64,000 bases of DNA from Arthrobacter cavernae (GTDB lineage: Bacteria > Actinomycetota > Actinomycetes > Actinomycetales > Micrococcaceae): the NCBI RefSeq assembly GCF_017368795.1, contig NZ_JAFNLL010000028.1:1-64000 (forward strand), written 5' to 3'. The position numbers were made by a program, and so were the translations under genes. Shown one piece after another: positions 1 to 9,229 of this stretch; within the stretch, counting starts at the first letter, position 1; each line of letters begins with the position of its first letter. The notes beneath the pieces are model-generated. The model was not told the origin of the DNA. It worked only from the letters and a program-made list of their open reading frames with translations, and made no database searches.

Positions 1-299
1 GCCTCGACGAAGTGGCCGATGCGGGCCTTGGCCATGACCGGGATGGACACGGCGGCGATGATCGCGTCGATCATGTCCGGGTCGCTCATGCGGGAAACGC
101 CACCCTGGGCGCGGATGTCGGCCGGGACGCGTTCGAGCGCCATGACCGCGACGGCACCGGCATCTTCGGCGATGCGGGCCTGCTCGACGTTGACGACGTC
201 CATGATGACGCCGCCCTTCAACATCTCCGCCATGCCACGCTTGACGCGGTTGCTGCCGGTGACGGGAACCTGAGCTGAAGTCTCTTCACTGCTGGACAC
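1..299 (-). CDS. pdxS: PdxS, pyridoxal 5'-phosphate synthase lyase subunit (N-terminal part, cut by window edge)
   Basis: PdxS condenses ribose 5-phosphate, glyceraldehyde 3-phosphate and PdxT-derived ammonia to pyridoxal 5'-phosphate in the cytosol. Only the first ~99 residues are in the window; the gene continues past base 1. The translation from a GTG at 299 shows the conserved PdxS N-terminus: [19 protein letters not shown], then [28 protein letters not shown] and [12 protein letters not shown]. These segments hold the early active-site lysine and aspartate of the TIM barrel. An AGGGG element lies about 6 nt upstream of the GTG, which supports that start. The gene lies downstream of thrS-HIT-pgsA on the same strand, with a ~150-base gap after pgsA, so it may have its own promoter. 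PdxT, if linked, would lie beyond the left edge. Confidence 0.93.
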   Translation of the reverse strand, partial: MSSSEETSAQVPVTGSNRVKRGMAEMLKGGVIMDVVNVEQARIAEDAGAVAVMALERVPADIRAQGGVSRMSDPDMIDAIIAAVSIPVMAKARIGHFVE

Positions 300-447
300 A
301 AAAAGCCCCTAGGAGTAGGTAAAAGGAGTACATCTCATCATACGGTGCAGACGGGTGGCCAAACTCACCAGCCACGTCATGCGGCGTTGCACTGGTGTCG
401 ACAGGCGGTGCGTACTGGTGCACTGGCGCCGCGCGGGGCCCGCAGTG

Positions 448-1077
448 CTATGCGGAGGCCGCGCCTTCGGCTGCGGCCATCGCCTGTCTGCGGACAGCCG
501 CCATGCGTTGGGCGATGGTGACCGCGCTGGCCACTGCAAGCAAAACGAGGGTCACCAGCAGCACCACCGGGGGCAGTCCGAGGCCGGTTAGTCCGGCGAC
601 CAGCAGGACGGAGGCAAGCCGTTCGGCCCGTTCCGCGATGCCCACATTGGCGGAAAAGCCCAGCGATTCGGCCTTCGCCCGGGCGTAGGAGACCACCATT
701 CCCAGGACGAGGCAGACGATTGCGGAAACCGCGATGGGGCGGTCCGCGCCCTCGGTGAAGAACCAGATGGTCAGCCCCATGAAGATGGCGCCGTCGGCCG
801 CCCGGTCAAGGGTGGAATCGAGGAAGTTGCCCCAGCGGCCGCTGGCACCCAGCTGCCGGGCCATGATGCCGTCCACAACGTCGGAGAACGCGAAGACCGC
901 AACGATCAGCGAACCCCACCACAGCTGGCCCATCGGGTAGAAGACCAGGGCCCCCACCATGACTCCGGCGGTGCCCACCACCGTGACGGCGTCCGGAGAG
1001 ACTCCGATCCTGAGCAGCCAGCGGGCAAGAGGGGTAAACAAGGAGGTGAAGAAACCGCGTGCATGCCTATTGAGCAT
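448..1077 (-). CDS. pgsA: CDP-alcohol phosphatidyltransferase, probable phosphatidylinositol-phosphate synthase
   Basis: A 209-residue integral membrane enzyme expected to transfer a CDP-diacylglycerol phosphatidyl group to inositol phosphate. The family signature DGxxARx8Gx3Dx3D is intact: DGIMARQLGASGRWGNFLD followed by STLD. About five hydrophobic segments follow or surround it. The ATG at 1077 overlaps the last codons of the HIT gene, so the two are probably translationally coupled. The gene order thrS-HIT-pgsA matches the mycobacterial locus where this enzyme is PgsA1, which supports the inositol-lipid role over phosphatidylglycerol-phosphate synthase. The next two genes of that mycobacterial locus, an acyltransferase and PimA, are absent; pdxS follows instead. 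Substrate assignment is by family and context, not by a decisive residue I can see. Confidence 0.85.
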   Translation of the reverse strand: MLNRHARGFFTSLFTPLARWLLRIGVSPDAVTVVGTAGVMVGALVFYPMGQLWWGSLIVAVFAFSDVVDGIMARQLGASGRWGNFLDSTLDRAADGAIFMGLTIWFFTEGADRPIAVSAIVCLVLGMVVSYARAKAESLGFSANVGIAERAERLASVLLVAGLTGLGLPPVVLLVTLVLLAVASAVTIAQRMAAVRRQAMAAAEGAASA

Positions 1078-1660
1078 TCGACTCCCCCGGCCAGGCTTCC
1101 GAAACAAGCCGGCGGACCTCGTCTAGGGTCTGGGTGATGGCCTTGGTCTGGGCGATGATCGGGAAGAAGTTCCCGTCACCGCCCCAGCGCGGCACCACGT
1201 GCTGGTGCAGGTGGGCAGCGATGCCCGCCCCGCCGGTGATGCCTTGGTTTATGCCCAGGTTGAAGCCGCTCGGGTTGGAGACCTTGCGGAGCACACGCAT
1301 GGCGGTCTGCGTGAGTTCGGCGAACTCCGCCGTTTCCTCTGCCGTGATGTCCGTGTAGTCGGGCACATGGCGGTACGGGCACACCAGGAGGTGGCCCGGG
1401 TTGTACGGGAACAGGTTGAGCACCACGTAGCAGGTTTTGCCCCGGTAGACGATCAGGGATTCCTCATCGCTGCGCTGCGGAGCCACGCAGAACGGGCAGT
1501 CGTCCTTGCCCTTGAACTGGTCCTGCCCGCCCTTGATGTAGGCCATGCGGTGCGGAGTCCACAGGCGCTGGAAAGCGTCCGGGACACCTGCCAGACCGAA
1601 GTCATCGGTTGCTTCGGCGTCGCCCGGATACTCGCCTGACGCGCCTGTGTTCTCCTGCAC
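1067..1660 (-). CDS. HIT family protein (Ap4A phosphorylase / hydrolase-like)
   Basis: A 197-residue histidine-triad protein. The catalytic motif HxHxHxx is present as HLHQHVVPRW near residue 150, and the zinc-type CPFC motif lies near residue 58. The family cleaves or phosphorolyses dinucleoside polyphosphates and adenylylated substrates in the cytosol; the mycobacterial orthologue in the same gene order (Rv2613c) is described as an Ap4A phosphorylase. The start codon lies 18 nt after the thrS stop, and the 3' end overlaps the pgsA start, so thrS-HIT-pgsA look like one transcript. The exact substrate cannot be read from sequence. Confidence 0.9.
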   Translation of the reverse strand: MQENTGASGEYPGDAEATDDFGLAGVPDAFQRLWTPHRMAYIKGGQDQFKGKDDCPFCVAPQRSDEESLIVYRGKTCYVVLNLFPYNPGHLLVCPYRHVPDYTDITAEETAEFAELTQTAMRVLRKVSNPSGFNLGINQGITGGAGIAAHLHQHVVPRWGGDGNFFPIIAQTKAITQTLDEVRRLVSEAWPGESNAQ

Positions 1661-1678
1661 CGTCCTGGATCCGTCCTG

Positions 1679-3688
1679 TCAGCTCTCGCGGTTCTTGACG
1701 GCGTCGACGATCCGGCGGACCGCCTCGGACACGGGCACGCCGTTGTCCTGGCTGCCGTCGCGGAAGCGGAAGGAAACCGCGCCCGCTTCGGCGTCTTCGC
1801 CGCCGGCGATCAGCACGAACGGGATCTTGTCCTTGCTGGCGGTGCGGATCTTCTTCGGGAAGCGGTCGGAGGAAATATCAACCTCCGCACGGATGCCTGC
1901 CGCCTTGAGCTGGTCAACGACGTCGAACATGTAGTCATTGAAGGCCTCGGCCACCGGGATGCCGACCACTTGGACGGGAGCCAGCCAGGCCGGGAAGGCG
2001 CCGGCGTAGTGCTCGGTGAGCACACCCATGAACCGCTCGATCGAGCCGAAGAGGGCACGGTGGATCATGACGGGGCGCTGGCGCGTGCCGTCGGCGGCCT
2101 GGAACTCGAGTTCGAAACGCTCAGGCAGGTTGAAGTCCAGCTGGATGGTGGACATCTGCCAGGTGCGTCCCAGGGCGTCCTTTGCCTGGACGGAGATCTT
2201 GGGGCCGTAGAACGCGGCTCCACCCGGGTCCGCTACCAGTTCCAGACCGGATTCCTCGGCCACCTCGGCCAGGGTGCGGGTGGCTTCTTCCCAGGCGGCG
2301 TCCTCGCCGACGGACTTCTCCGGGTCCTTGGTGGACAGCTCCAGGAAGAAATCGTCCAGGCCGTAGTCCTTCAGCAGGTCGAGCACGAACTTCAGGGTCT
2401 TGGTGAGTTCGTCCTTCATCTGCTCGCGGGTGCAGTAGATGTGGGCGTCGTCCTGTGTCATGCCGCGCACACGGGTCAGGCCGTGCACCACGCCGGACTT
2501 CTCGTAGCGGTACACCGAGCCGAATTCGAACAGGCGCAGCGGCAGTTCACGGTAGGAGCGGCCGCGGGAGCGGAAGATCAAGTTGTGCATGGGGCAGTTC
2601 ATCGGCTTCAGGTAGTAGTCCTGGCCGGGCTTGCGCACGGTGCCGTCTTCATTGAGCTCGGCGTCGATGTGCATGGCCGGGAACATGCCGTCCTTGTACC
2701 AGTCAAGGTGCCCGGAGACCTCGTAGAGGTGGCCCTTGGTGATGTGCGGGGTGTAGACGAACTCGTAGCCGGCCTCCACGTGGCGCTGGCGGGAGTAGTC
2801 TTCCATCTCCTTGCGGATGATGCCGCCCTTGGGGTGGAACACGGGCAGGCCGGAGCCCAGCTCGTCCGGGAAGGAGAACAGGTCCAGTTCGACGCCCAGC
2901 TTGCGGTGGTCGCGGCGCTCGGCCTCGGCAATGCGCTCCTGGTAGGCCTTCAGGGCGTCCTTGGTGGGCCAGGCCGTGCCGTAGATGCGCTGCAGCTGCT
3001 GGTTGTTCTGGTTGCCGAGCCAGTACGCGGCCGAGGACCGGGTCAGGGCGAAGGCGTTGGAGATCAGCTTGGTGTTGGGCAGGTGCGGGCCGCGGCACAG
3101 ATCGCACCAGACGGAGTCCCCGCTCTTGCGGTCCACGTTGTCGTAGATGGTGATGTCGCCGGCGCCGACCTCGACGTTGACGCCTTCACCTGCGCTGGCG
3201 GCGTCGTTCTTCTTGCCCAGCAGCTCGAGCTTGTACGGTTCGTTCTTCATGGCCTCGCGGGCCTCGTCCTCGTTGACCACGCGGCGCACGAACTTCTGGT
3301 TCTGGTTGATGATTTTCTGCATCATCTTTTCCAGCTGGCGCAGGTCTTCCGGGGTGAACGGCTCGGCGACGTCGAAGTCGAAGTAGAAACCGTCGGTGAT
3401 GTACGGGCCGATGCCGAGCTTGGCGTCGGGGCGCAGCTGCTGCACGGCCTGGGCCATGACGTGTGCGGTGGAGTGGCGCAGGACGTTGAGTCCGTCCGGG
3501 GAATCAATGGTGACGCCTTCAACCTGCGCGCCTTCGGGCAGCGTCTGGTCAAGGTCCTTCAGAACGCCGTCGACGCGGGCCACTACGACGTCGCGGCGCT
3601 CAAAGAAGAGTTCCGCGCCGGTAGTCCCCTCCGTCACCTTGGTCTCTTCGCCATCGACGATGAGGGTGATCTGTTGGGCATCTGACAC
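1679..3688 (-). CDS. thrS: Threonyl-tRNA synthetase
   Basis: Charges tRNA-Thr with threonine. The 669-residue length is normal for a class II bacterial ThrRS. Visible domains in order: N-terminal TGS domain (about 1-65); editing domain with [11 protein letters not shown] (HxxxH) and later CRGPHLPNT; the catalytic core with the zinc-site sequence NCPMHNLIF and class II motif 2 around FRYEKSG-like text ([13 protein letters not shown]); motif 3 near [14 protein letters not shown]; and the C-terminal anticodon-binding domain beginning near [11 protein letters not shown]. The ATG at 3688 gives a complete TGS domain. It is the first gene of the thrS-HIT-pgsA group; no T-box-like leader was recognised in the 120 bases upstream. 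Confidence 0.97.
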   Translation of the reverse strand: MSDAQQITLIVDGEETKVTEGTTGAELFFERRDVVVARVDGVLKDLDQTLPEGAQVEGVTIDSPDGLNVLRHSTAHVMAQAVQQLRPDAKLGIGPYITDGFYFDFDVAEPFTPEDLRQLEKMMQKIINQNQKFVRRVVNEDEAREAMKNEPYKLELLGKKNDAASAGEGVNVEVGAGDITIYDNVDRKSGDSVWCDLCRGPHLPNTKLISNAFALTRSSAAYWLGNQNNQQLQRIYGTAWPTKDALKAYQERIAEAERRDHRKLGVELDLFSFPDELGSGLPVFHPKGGIIRKEMEDYSRQRHVEAGYEFVYTPHITKGHLYEVSGHLDWYKDGMFPAMHIDAELNEDGTVRKPGQDYYLKPMNCPMHNLIFRSRGRSYRELPLRLFEFGSVYRYEKSGVVHGLTRVRGMTQDDAHIYCTREQMKDELTKTLKFVLDLLKDYGLDDFFLELSTKDPEKSVGEDAAWEEATRTLAEVAEESGLELVADPGGAAFYGPKISVQAKDALGRTWQMSTIQLDFNLPERFELEFQAADGTRQRPVMIHRALFGSIERFMGVLTEHYAGAFPAWLAPVQVVGIPVAEAFNDYMFDVVDQLKAAGIRAEVDISSDRFPKKIRTASKDKIPFVLIAGGEDAEAGAVSFRFRDGSQDNGVPVSEAVRRIVDAVKNRES

Positions 3689-3808
3689 GGGTGTCTCCTA
3701 TTCATGGTGGAGGCTTCATAGCTTGTGGCGTACGGGGACCACAGCCAGCCATCGTCAATCGTATCCGCTTCGGCGAGGGCGGCCAAAGCAGGCGCCGCCG
3801 CGCCGGAT

Positions 3809-6800
3809 TCAGCTGCCAAGGCCGGTGATCGCGAGGTTGCGGGAGATGCCGTCGAGGGGTCCAGGATGCGTGAATTCCTCCGGGATCCCGACGCCGGCGG
3901 CCGGGTTTTGGCCCAAGGGCAGCGTTTCGGGGCGGCTGAGGTCCCAGGCCATGCTGGCGCTGAGGCTGATGCCTCTCGGTCCGGTGCGGCGCGTGGTCCC
4001 CCTGATCAGCAGCAGCCGCGTCCCGAACAGCAGCGGTCCGGACTGTTCCTGGGCTTCGTGGAAGAAGACCGTGTCCACGCAGCCGGTGCCGTCGTCGATG
4101 CTGATGAAGACCACCCGCCGGCCGCCGCGCATGGGCGGGGTCTGCGTGGCGATGCGGACGCCGGCCACCAGCACCTCGCTGCCGTTGCGCAGGCCGAGGA
4201 GCTTGTCTGCGGTGGTGACGCCCAGCCGGTCCAGCAGCGGCCGGTGGCTCTCCATGAGGTGTCCGCTCGCGTCCACCGCCATAAGGTCCAGTTCGGCGCG
4301 CACGTTGTCGACCATGGTGGGCTCGGGCAGTTCCGGCGCCAGGTTCCGCAGTTCCACATCACCCAATGGCAGGGCCAGTTGCCCTTCAACAAGTTCGATG
4401 CCCTTCCTGGAAGGCCGGTTCTGAAGCATCTGCAGGTGGTGCACAAGATCGGCCCGGCTGGCTGCTCCCCCGGAGTCCCGGTGAAGCGCATCGAAGGCAC
4501 CCAGCTGGGCGAGCCGTTTGATATTCGGCTTGCTCACGCGCGCCCGGGCCCGGAGATCGGCGAGTGAGTCATAGGGCTGCCCGGCCACGATGCGCTTCAG
4601 TTCCGTGCCGGAGAGCCCGTAGATGCCGGTCAGGCTCAGCCGGATTCCCAGCTTGCCGCGCTCCGGGCCTCCCTCGATCCGTTCCACCCGGTATTCGGCC
4701 CGGCTCCGGTTGATGTCCAGCGGCAGGATGGGAATCCCCAGGCGCCGGGCCTCGGCCATGAGCAGCCGCTTGGGGTACATGCCGGGATCGTGTTCCCACA
4801 GCCCGGCAAGGAATGCCTCCGGGTGGTGCGCCTTCAGCCAGGCCGACTGGTAGGTGGGCACCGCAAAGGCGGCTCCGTGGGCCTTGCAGAACCCGAAGCT
4901 GCCGAAGGCCTTCAAAGTCCCCCAGACCTTGTCCACCACCTCGGCCGGGTAATTCCGCGCCCTTGCCTCGCGCCGGAAGATTGCCTCCACTTCCGGTTCC
5001 GCTTCGCTGCCCAGCAGGCGGCGGTACTCGTCGGCCTTCGCCAGCCCGCACTGGGTCATGACGTCGAAGGTCCTCAGGATCTGCTCGTGGAACACCGTCA
5101 CGCCATGGGTCTCCTGCAGCACCGGCTTCAGGTCGGGATGCGGGTAGACCTCAGGCGCGAAGCCGTGCCGGTGCTCCAGGAACGGGCGGACCATGTCCGA
5201 TTTCATGGGTCCTGGCCGGAACAGCGAGATGTCGATGATGAGGTCGTTGAAGTCCCGCGGCGCCATCTTGCCCACGAGCTCGCGCTGGCCGGGCGACTCA
5301 ATCTGGAAACAGCCCAGCGTGTGGGTGCTGCGGATCAGCTCGTAGGTGGGTTCGTCATCGAGCGGCACGGCATTGAGGTCGATGGTGCCGTCCGTGAAAA
5401 TGTAGTCCGGGCCGGTCCCGTCCGGGCCTGTCGGGTGCCGTCCCGCTTCCACCACCTCGGCTTTGGAGGGGTGCAGCCGGATGACCTCACGGACGGCGAA
5501 GGCCATGGCGCTCTGCATCCGGACACCCAGGACGTCGAGCTTGAGCATGCCCATGGGATCCATGTCGTGTTTGTCGAACTGGCTCATGGGCAGCCCCAGC
5601 CCGCTTGGCTGCACGGGGGTCCGGTCCAGCAGCGTGGCGTCCCCCAGGATCACCCCGCACGGGTGCATGGAGATGTGCCGCGGCAGCCGGTCCAGCCGTT
5701 CGGTGAGGTCCACGAGCATGTCCAGCTGTTCGTTCTCCTCCATGCCGCCCTGCTCCCCACGGCCGGCTTCCACCCGCCCTGCGAAGTCCCGCAGTTCGGG
5801 CTTCTCCACAAGCGCTTCGCGGAATTTGCGTGCCGAAAAGCGCCACAGCTGCTTGGCAATTTCGCCGACGTCGCCGTCGTCCATGCCCAGCGCGAGACCG
5901 GCGTCCCGCACAGCCCCGCGCGCCCGGTAGCCGTTCTGCATGCTCATCAGGGTGACCCGTTCGGCGCCGAAGCGTTTGAAGATCATCCTGTACACCTTGT
6001 GCCGCTCGGCGCTTTCGACGTCGATGTCGATGTCCGGCAGTGTGGAGCGGTCCCCGGAGAGGAACCGCTCGAAAATGAGGTCATGCTGGAGCGGGTCCAC
6101 CTGGCTGATGCCGGTCAGGTAGTTGACCAGGCTCGAGGCCCCGGAGCCGCGGGCCGCCGAGCGGACACCCATCCCGGTGATCATCTTCGAGACCTCGGCC
6201 ACGGTGAGAAAGTAGGAGGCGAAACCGAGATCGCCGATGATCGCCAGTTCGTGCTCAAGCCGCGAGCGCATGCGCTCTTTGGCCTGGCCGCTGATTCCCG
6301 GGAACCGCCTGGTGATTCCGGCATCGCAACGCTGGGACAGCTCCCTGAGCGGGTCTCCCCCAATGCCGATCACTGAGGCTTCCGGGACAAGCGGCTGCTT
6401 CCAGCCCATGTCCAGGACGGGGTCAATGCGGCATGTGTCGGCGAGCGCCTCGGTTTCGGCCAGCAGCGTGCCCAGGGCGGCCGCACCGTAGCCTGCGGCG
6501 CCGATGATTTCCTTGCCCAGTTCCAGCATCTGTTCCGCGGATTTCAGCCAGCCCTGCCCGTTGGGCTGGAGCATCGGCGCCGCCGAAAGTTCCGGGAGCG
6601 ATTTCAGGGTGCGCGCCGATTCCAGGACGTCCGCCGTGGCGGCGCCGTCTTCGGCGCAGTAGCGCACGGCGTTGCTCAGCACGGCGGGGACGTTGTGTTC
6701 GTAGGCGAGCTTGAGCATGCGGACGGCGTGTGCCGTGCTGTACGGCTCCCCGGGGGCGCTGAGTTGGGTGACGGCCTCGGCGGCGATGGTTCCGGGTGGC

Positions 6801-7324
6801 ATGGCGTCGAGCCAGCGTTTGAAAAGGGTCCGGGGGCGAAGGTAGCGCCGCCCGCCCATCGCGCGTCCGACGTCGGAGTCCGGCCCGATCAGTACCGTCA
6901 GCACCGGTTCCAGGGTTTCGGGGTGCAGGGTCCGCGATGCCAGCTCCGCCCGGGTCACGGCCACGGGGACGGGCCCGCCGGCCTTCCCCGAGGTGCGGGC
7001 ATGGGCGTCCGAGACCAGACGGCACAGGGCCCGGTAGCCGGCGCCGTTGTTGTGGCCGTGGGCCAGTACGACGACGCGGCCCGCCACCTGGGTGCGGTGG
7101 TCGCCGTCGTCGTCGAAAACCGCGAGGTCGACGCCCACGATCGGATCGATCCCGGCTTCCATGCAGGCTTTCAGGTGCTTGACGGTGCCGTAGAGTCCGT
7201 CGCGGTCCGTGCAGGCGAGCGCGGTGGCTCCGTCTGCGTGCGCGGCCTGGGCGAGTTCCTCGGGCCAGGACACCCCGTAGTGGGCGCTGAAGGCGGTGGA
7301 TACATGCAGGTGGGTGAAGCTCAT
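3809..7324 (-). CDS. dnaE2: Error-prone DNA polymerase III alpha subunit DnaE2
   Basis: A 1171-residue C-family polymerase used for damage-induced, mutagenic translesion synthesis. It starts with a PHP domain (FTHLHVSTAFSAHYGVSWPEE) and carries the C-family catalytic sequence PDIDIDVES near residue 435. The typical DnaE2 sequence CFQIESPGQR appears in the fingers region, and an OB-fold-like segment follows near the C-terminus (VLVAGVRIATQTPPMRGG). A longer reading frame upstream of the ATG at 7324 is not similar to anything expected and overlaps the next gene, so this ATG was chosen. It overlaps the stop of the DUF6504 gene (ATGA), which indicates translational coupling. Expression is probably LexA-controlled through the SOS box at 7785. 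No imuB lies next to it, which is unusual. Confidence 0.95.
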   Translation of the reverse strand: MSFTHLHVSTAFSAHYGVSWPEELAQAAHADGATALACTDRDGLYGTVKHLKACMEAGIDPIVGVDLAVFDDDGDHRTQVAGRVVVLAHGHNNGAGYRALCRLVSDAHARTSGKAGGPVPVAVTRAELASRTLHPETLEPVLTVLIGPDSDVGRAMGGRRYLRPRTLFKRWLDAMPPGTIAAEAVTQLSAPGEPYSTAHAVRMLKLAYEHNVPAVLSNAVRYCAEDGAATADVLESARTLKSLPELSAAPMLQPNGQGWLKSAEQMLELGKEIIGAAGYGAAALGTLLAETEALADTCRIDPVLDMGWKQPLVPEASVIGIGGDPLRELSQRCDAGITRRFPGISGQAKERMRSRLEHELAIIGDLGFASYFLTVAEVSKMITGMGVRSAARGSGASSLVNYLTGISQVDPLQHDLIFERFLSGDRSTLPDIDIDVESAERHKVYRMIFKRFGAERVTLMSMQNGYRARGAVRDAGLALGMDDGDVGEIAKQLWRFSARKFREALVEKPELRDFAGRVEAGRGEQGGMEENEQLDMLVDLTERLDRLPRHISMHPCGVILGDATLLDRTPVQPSGLGLPMSQFDKHDMDPMGMLKLDVLGVRMQSAMAFAVREVIRLHPSKAEVVEAGRHPTGPDGTGPDYIFTDGTIDLNAVPLDDEPTYELIRSTHTLGCFQIESPGQRELVGKMAPRDFNDLIIDISLFRPGPMKSDMVRPFLEHRHGFAPEVYPHPDLKPVLQETHGVTVFHEQILRTFDVMTQCGLAKADEYRRLLGSEAEPEVEAIFRREARARNYPAEVVDKVWGTLKAFGSFGFCKAHGAAFAVPTYQSAWLKAHHPEAFLAGLWEHDPGMYPKRLLMAEARRLGIPILPLDINRSRAEYRVERIEGGPERGKLGIRLSLTGIYGLSGTELKRIVAGQPYDSLADLRARARVSKPNIKRLAQLGAFDALHRDSGGAASRADLVHHLQMLQNRPSRKGIELVEGQLALPLGDVELRNLAPELPEPTMVDNVRAELDLMAVDASGHLMESHRPLLDRLGVTTADKLLGLRNGSEVLVAGVRIATQTPPMRGGRRVVFISIDDGTGCVDTVFFHEAQEQSGPLLFGTRLLLIRGTTRRTGPRGISLSASMAWDLSRPETLPLGQNPAAGVGIPEEFTHPGPLDGISRNLAITGLGS

Positions 7325-7695
7325 GCGTACTGTGCCGGTTCGTCCGGTTCCGCGGTCCGGGACTGGGCGGCGTCGTGGATGCGCAGCAAGCGCCAGCGTC
7401 CGCTGCCAACGTGCCGGACGAGGTCGAGGGTGAGCGGGGGCTCCGTTGCGGCGTCCCCGGCTTCCCGGGTGCGGGGGTCCGGCGAGCGCTTGAGCTGCAC
7501 CCGCCAGATCTCGTGGTCCACCAGGCCCGCACCGCTTCCCAAGGGGGCGCGGCTTTCCTCCACCCACCACTGGCGTCTTTCATACCAGCGCAGCGGATCG
7601 GCGCAGACCACATAGCTGAGGCCCCTCCACCGGAGTTCCGCCGGCTGGCCGTCGGGTGTGCAGTCGACATCGATGGACTCGCTGAATATCCCCAC
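7321..7695 (-). CDS. DUF6504 family protein, dnaE2 partner
   Basis: A 124-residue protein that I recognise as the small DUF6504-type product commonly found between a Y-family polymerase gene (imuB) and dnaE2 in actinobacteria. Conserved-looking sequence: FSESIDVDC, LRWRGLSYVV, WYERRQWW and DHEIWRVQL. Its biochemical role is unknown; context says mutasome-related. The GTG at 7695 has an AGGAAGG ribosome-binding site 7 nt upstream and is preferred. An ATG at 7716 would add seven residues, but its GGGGA abuts the start codon. The stop overlaps the dnaE2 start. The SOS box lies about 90 bases upstream. Confidence 0.78.
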   Translation of the reverse strand: MGIFSESIDVDCTPDGQPAELRWRGLSYVVCADPLRWYERRQWWVEESRAPLGSGAGLVDHEIWRVQLKRSPDPRTREAGDAATEPPLTLDLVRHVGSGRWRLLRIHDAAQSRTAEPDEPAQYA

Positions 7696-7784
7696 AGGCG
7701 CACCTTCCTGATTCATTCCCCGGCAACGTTCCGGGCAGGCCCCGGGGACAGAACCGCTGCCGTATCGCGGAAACCATCAATAAT

Positions 7785-7800
7785 TCGAATATATGTTCGA
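7785..7800 (-). promoter_or_regulatory. LexA binding site (SOS box)
   Basis: On the minus strand the site reads TCGAACATATATTCGA. This differs at one base from the mycobacterial/actinobacterial SOS consensus TCGAACATATGTTCGA. It lies about 90 bases upstream of the DUF6504 start, so it should repress the DUF6504-dnaE2 operon until DNA damage. It also lies ~100 bases from the divergent metal-operon operator, far enough to be separate. Confidence 0.88.
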
Positions 7801-7888
7801 ATAAATCCAGTTTACGCAAAGGCTCTGACAAAACCCATTCCCCGCCATGTTGCATCGCCAGGCCCAGCAGGGGAGTGGGCGCTAGAAT

Positions 7889-7920
7889 TTAAGTGCACAT
7901 ATATGCACGTATGCACTTAA
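7889..7920. promoter_or_regulatory. Inverted repeat, probable ArsR/SmtB-type operator of the metal cluster
   Basis: Perfect 9-bp arms TTAAGTGCA and TGCACTTAA are separated by 14 bp, with a third TGCA core in between at 7904. The AT-rich block stands out from its GC-rich surroundings and lies 22 bp upstream of the MFS start, where it would overlap a promoter. ArsR-family sensors bind such imperfect 12-2-12 style palindromes, and an ArsR gene is second in the operon. The assignment to that regulator is inference. Confidence 0.6.
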
Positions 7921-7942
7921 TTGGCTTGAAGGCGGGATCCCC

Positions 7943-9229
7943 ATGCTGTCCGTTTTGCGGGATGAGACGTACCGGCGGTTGTTTTCGGCGCAGATCGTGG
8001 CCCTGGTGGGGACCGGTCTGCTGACGGTGGCGCTGGGGCTGTTGGCGTTTGATCTAGCCGGCAGCAATGCGGGGGCGGTGATGGGCACGGCGCTGACGAT
8101 CAAGATGCTGGCCTACGTGGGTTTCGCTCCGGTGATCAACGCGTTGGTGGCGCGGTTGCCGAAGAAGCCGGTGCTGGTCGGCGCGGACCTGGTGCGGGCG
8201 GCGATGGCCTTGTGCCTGCCGTTCATCACGGAGGCGTGGCAGATCCATGTGGTGATCTTCCTGCTGCAGTCGGCGTCGGCGACGTTCACCCCGGCCTTCC
8301 AGTCCCTGATTCCTACGGTGCTCAAGGATGAGCGGGACTACACCCACGCGCTGTCCTTGTCCCGGCTGGCCTATGACATGGAAGCACTCGTCAGCCCGGC
8401 CGCGGCGGCCCTGCTGCTGAGCATGGTCAGCTACAACAGGCTGTTCCTGGGCACCGTGGCCGGGTTCCTGCTCTCCGCCGGCATGGTCGCCATCACCGCC
8501 CTGCCCAAAGCCGACCTTGGTGCGGGAACGCCGGGATCGCTGTGGCACCGGACCACCCTGGGCGCCCGGATCTTCTGGAACACCCGCCGCCTGCGGTCCC
8601 TGCTCGCCCTGAATCTGGTGGTCGCCGCTCCGACAGCCCTGGTGCTGGTCAACTCCGTGGTCTATGTCAGGGAGTTCCTGCACCGGCCCGAGACGGACCT
8701 GGCCCTGGCCTTGGCCTGTTTCGGGGTCGGGTCAATGATCGTGGCGATCTCGGCGCCGCGGGTGCTGGAGCGTTTCGGGGACCGGGCCGTGATGCTCACC
8801 GGAGCAATACTGATCCCGGTGACCCTTGCCGGCGCCACGGCAGTCACCGTCCTGGCCGACCCCGACGCTGGATGGTGGTGGCTGCTGGGGCTGTGGTTCC
8901 TGCTCGGCGCCGGCAATTCAACCATCCTCACTCCGTCCTCACGGCTGCTGAGGGACGCCTCCACGGAACAAACCCGGCCGTATGTGTTCACCGCCCAGTT
9001 CTCGCTCTCGCACGCCTGCTACATCCTCGCCTACCCGCTGGCCGGATGGCTCGGCGCGGCCGCCGGCCTGGGCCCGGCTGCGGCAGCGCTGACAATCCTT
9101 GCGATACTAGGCAGTGCAGGAGCATTCCTGTCCTGGCCCGGGCGCACCGTCACGGGAGCCAGGGAACCCGTCACGAAGGAGCACAGCGTTGAGCAGCCAA
9201 TCGAGCAGCCCGTTCCGCGACGCTCCTGA
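7943..9229 (+). CDS. MFS transporter, probable heavy-metal (NreB-like) exporter
   Basis: A 428-residue major facilitator protein with about 10-12 hydrophobic segments starting at residue ~15. Most regions (NALVARLPKKPVLVGADLVRA, an A-like motif between helices 2 and 3; FLLQSASATFTPAFQSLIP) resemble the NreB/enterobactin-exporter branch of MFS. The next gene, overlapping its 3' end by about 40 bases, encodes an ArsR-family metal sensor. That pairing suggests efflux of a divalent metal such as Ni, Co or Zn. The C-terminal tail from ~400 is polar and probably cytosolic. The substrate cannot be read from the sequence. Confidence 0.85.
   Translation: MLSVLRDETYRRLFSAQIVALVGTGLLTVALGLLAFDLAGSNAGAVMGTALTIKMLAYVGFAPVINALVARLPKKPVLVGADLVRAAMALCLPFITEAWQIHVVIFLLQSASATFTPAFQSLIPTVLKDERDYTHALSLSRLAYDMEALVSPAAAALLLSMVSYNRLFLGTVAGFLLSAGMVAITALPKADLGAGTPGSLWHRTTLGARIFWNTRRLRSLLALNLVVAAPTALVLVNSVVYVREFLHRPETDLALALACFGVGSMIVAISAPRVLERFGDRAVMLTGAILIPVTLAGATAVTVLADPDAGWWWLLGLWFLLGAGNSTILTPSSRLLRDASTEQTRPYVFTAQFSLSHACYILAYPLAGWLGAAAGLGPAAAALTILAILGSAGAFLSWPGRTVTGAREPVTKEHSVEQPIEQPVPRRS

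Noticed and set aside
7325..7570. N-terminal extension of DnaE2 to a start at 7570
   Set aside because: The extra 82 residues are Pro/Arg/Gly-rich shadow of the DUF6504 gene; the PHP domain begins at the ATG at 7324.
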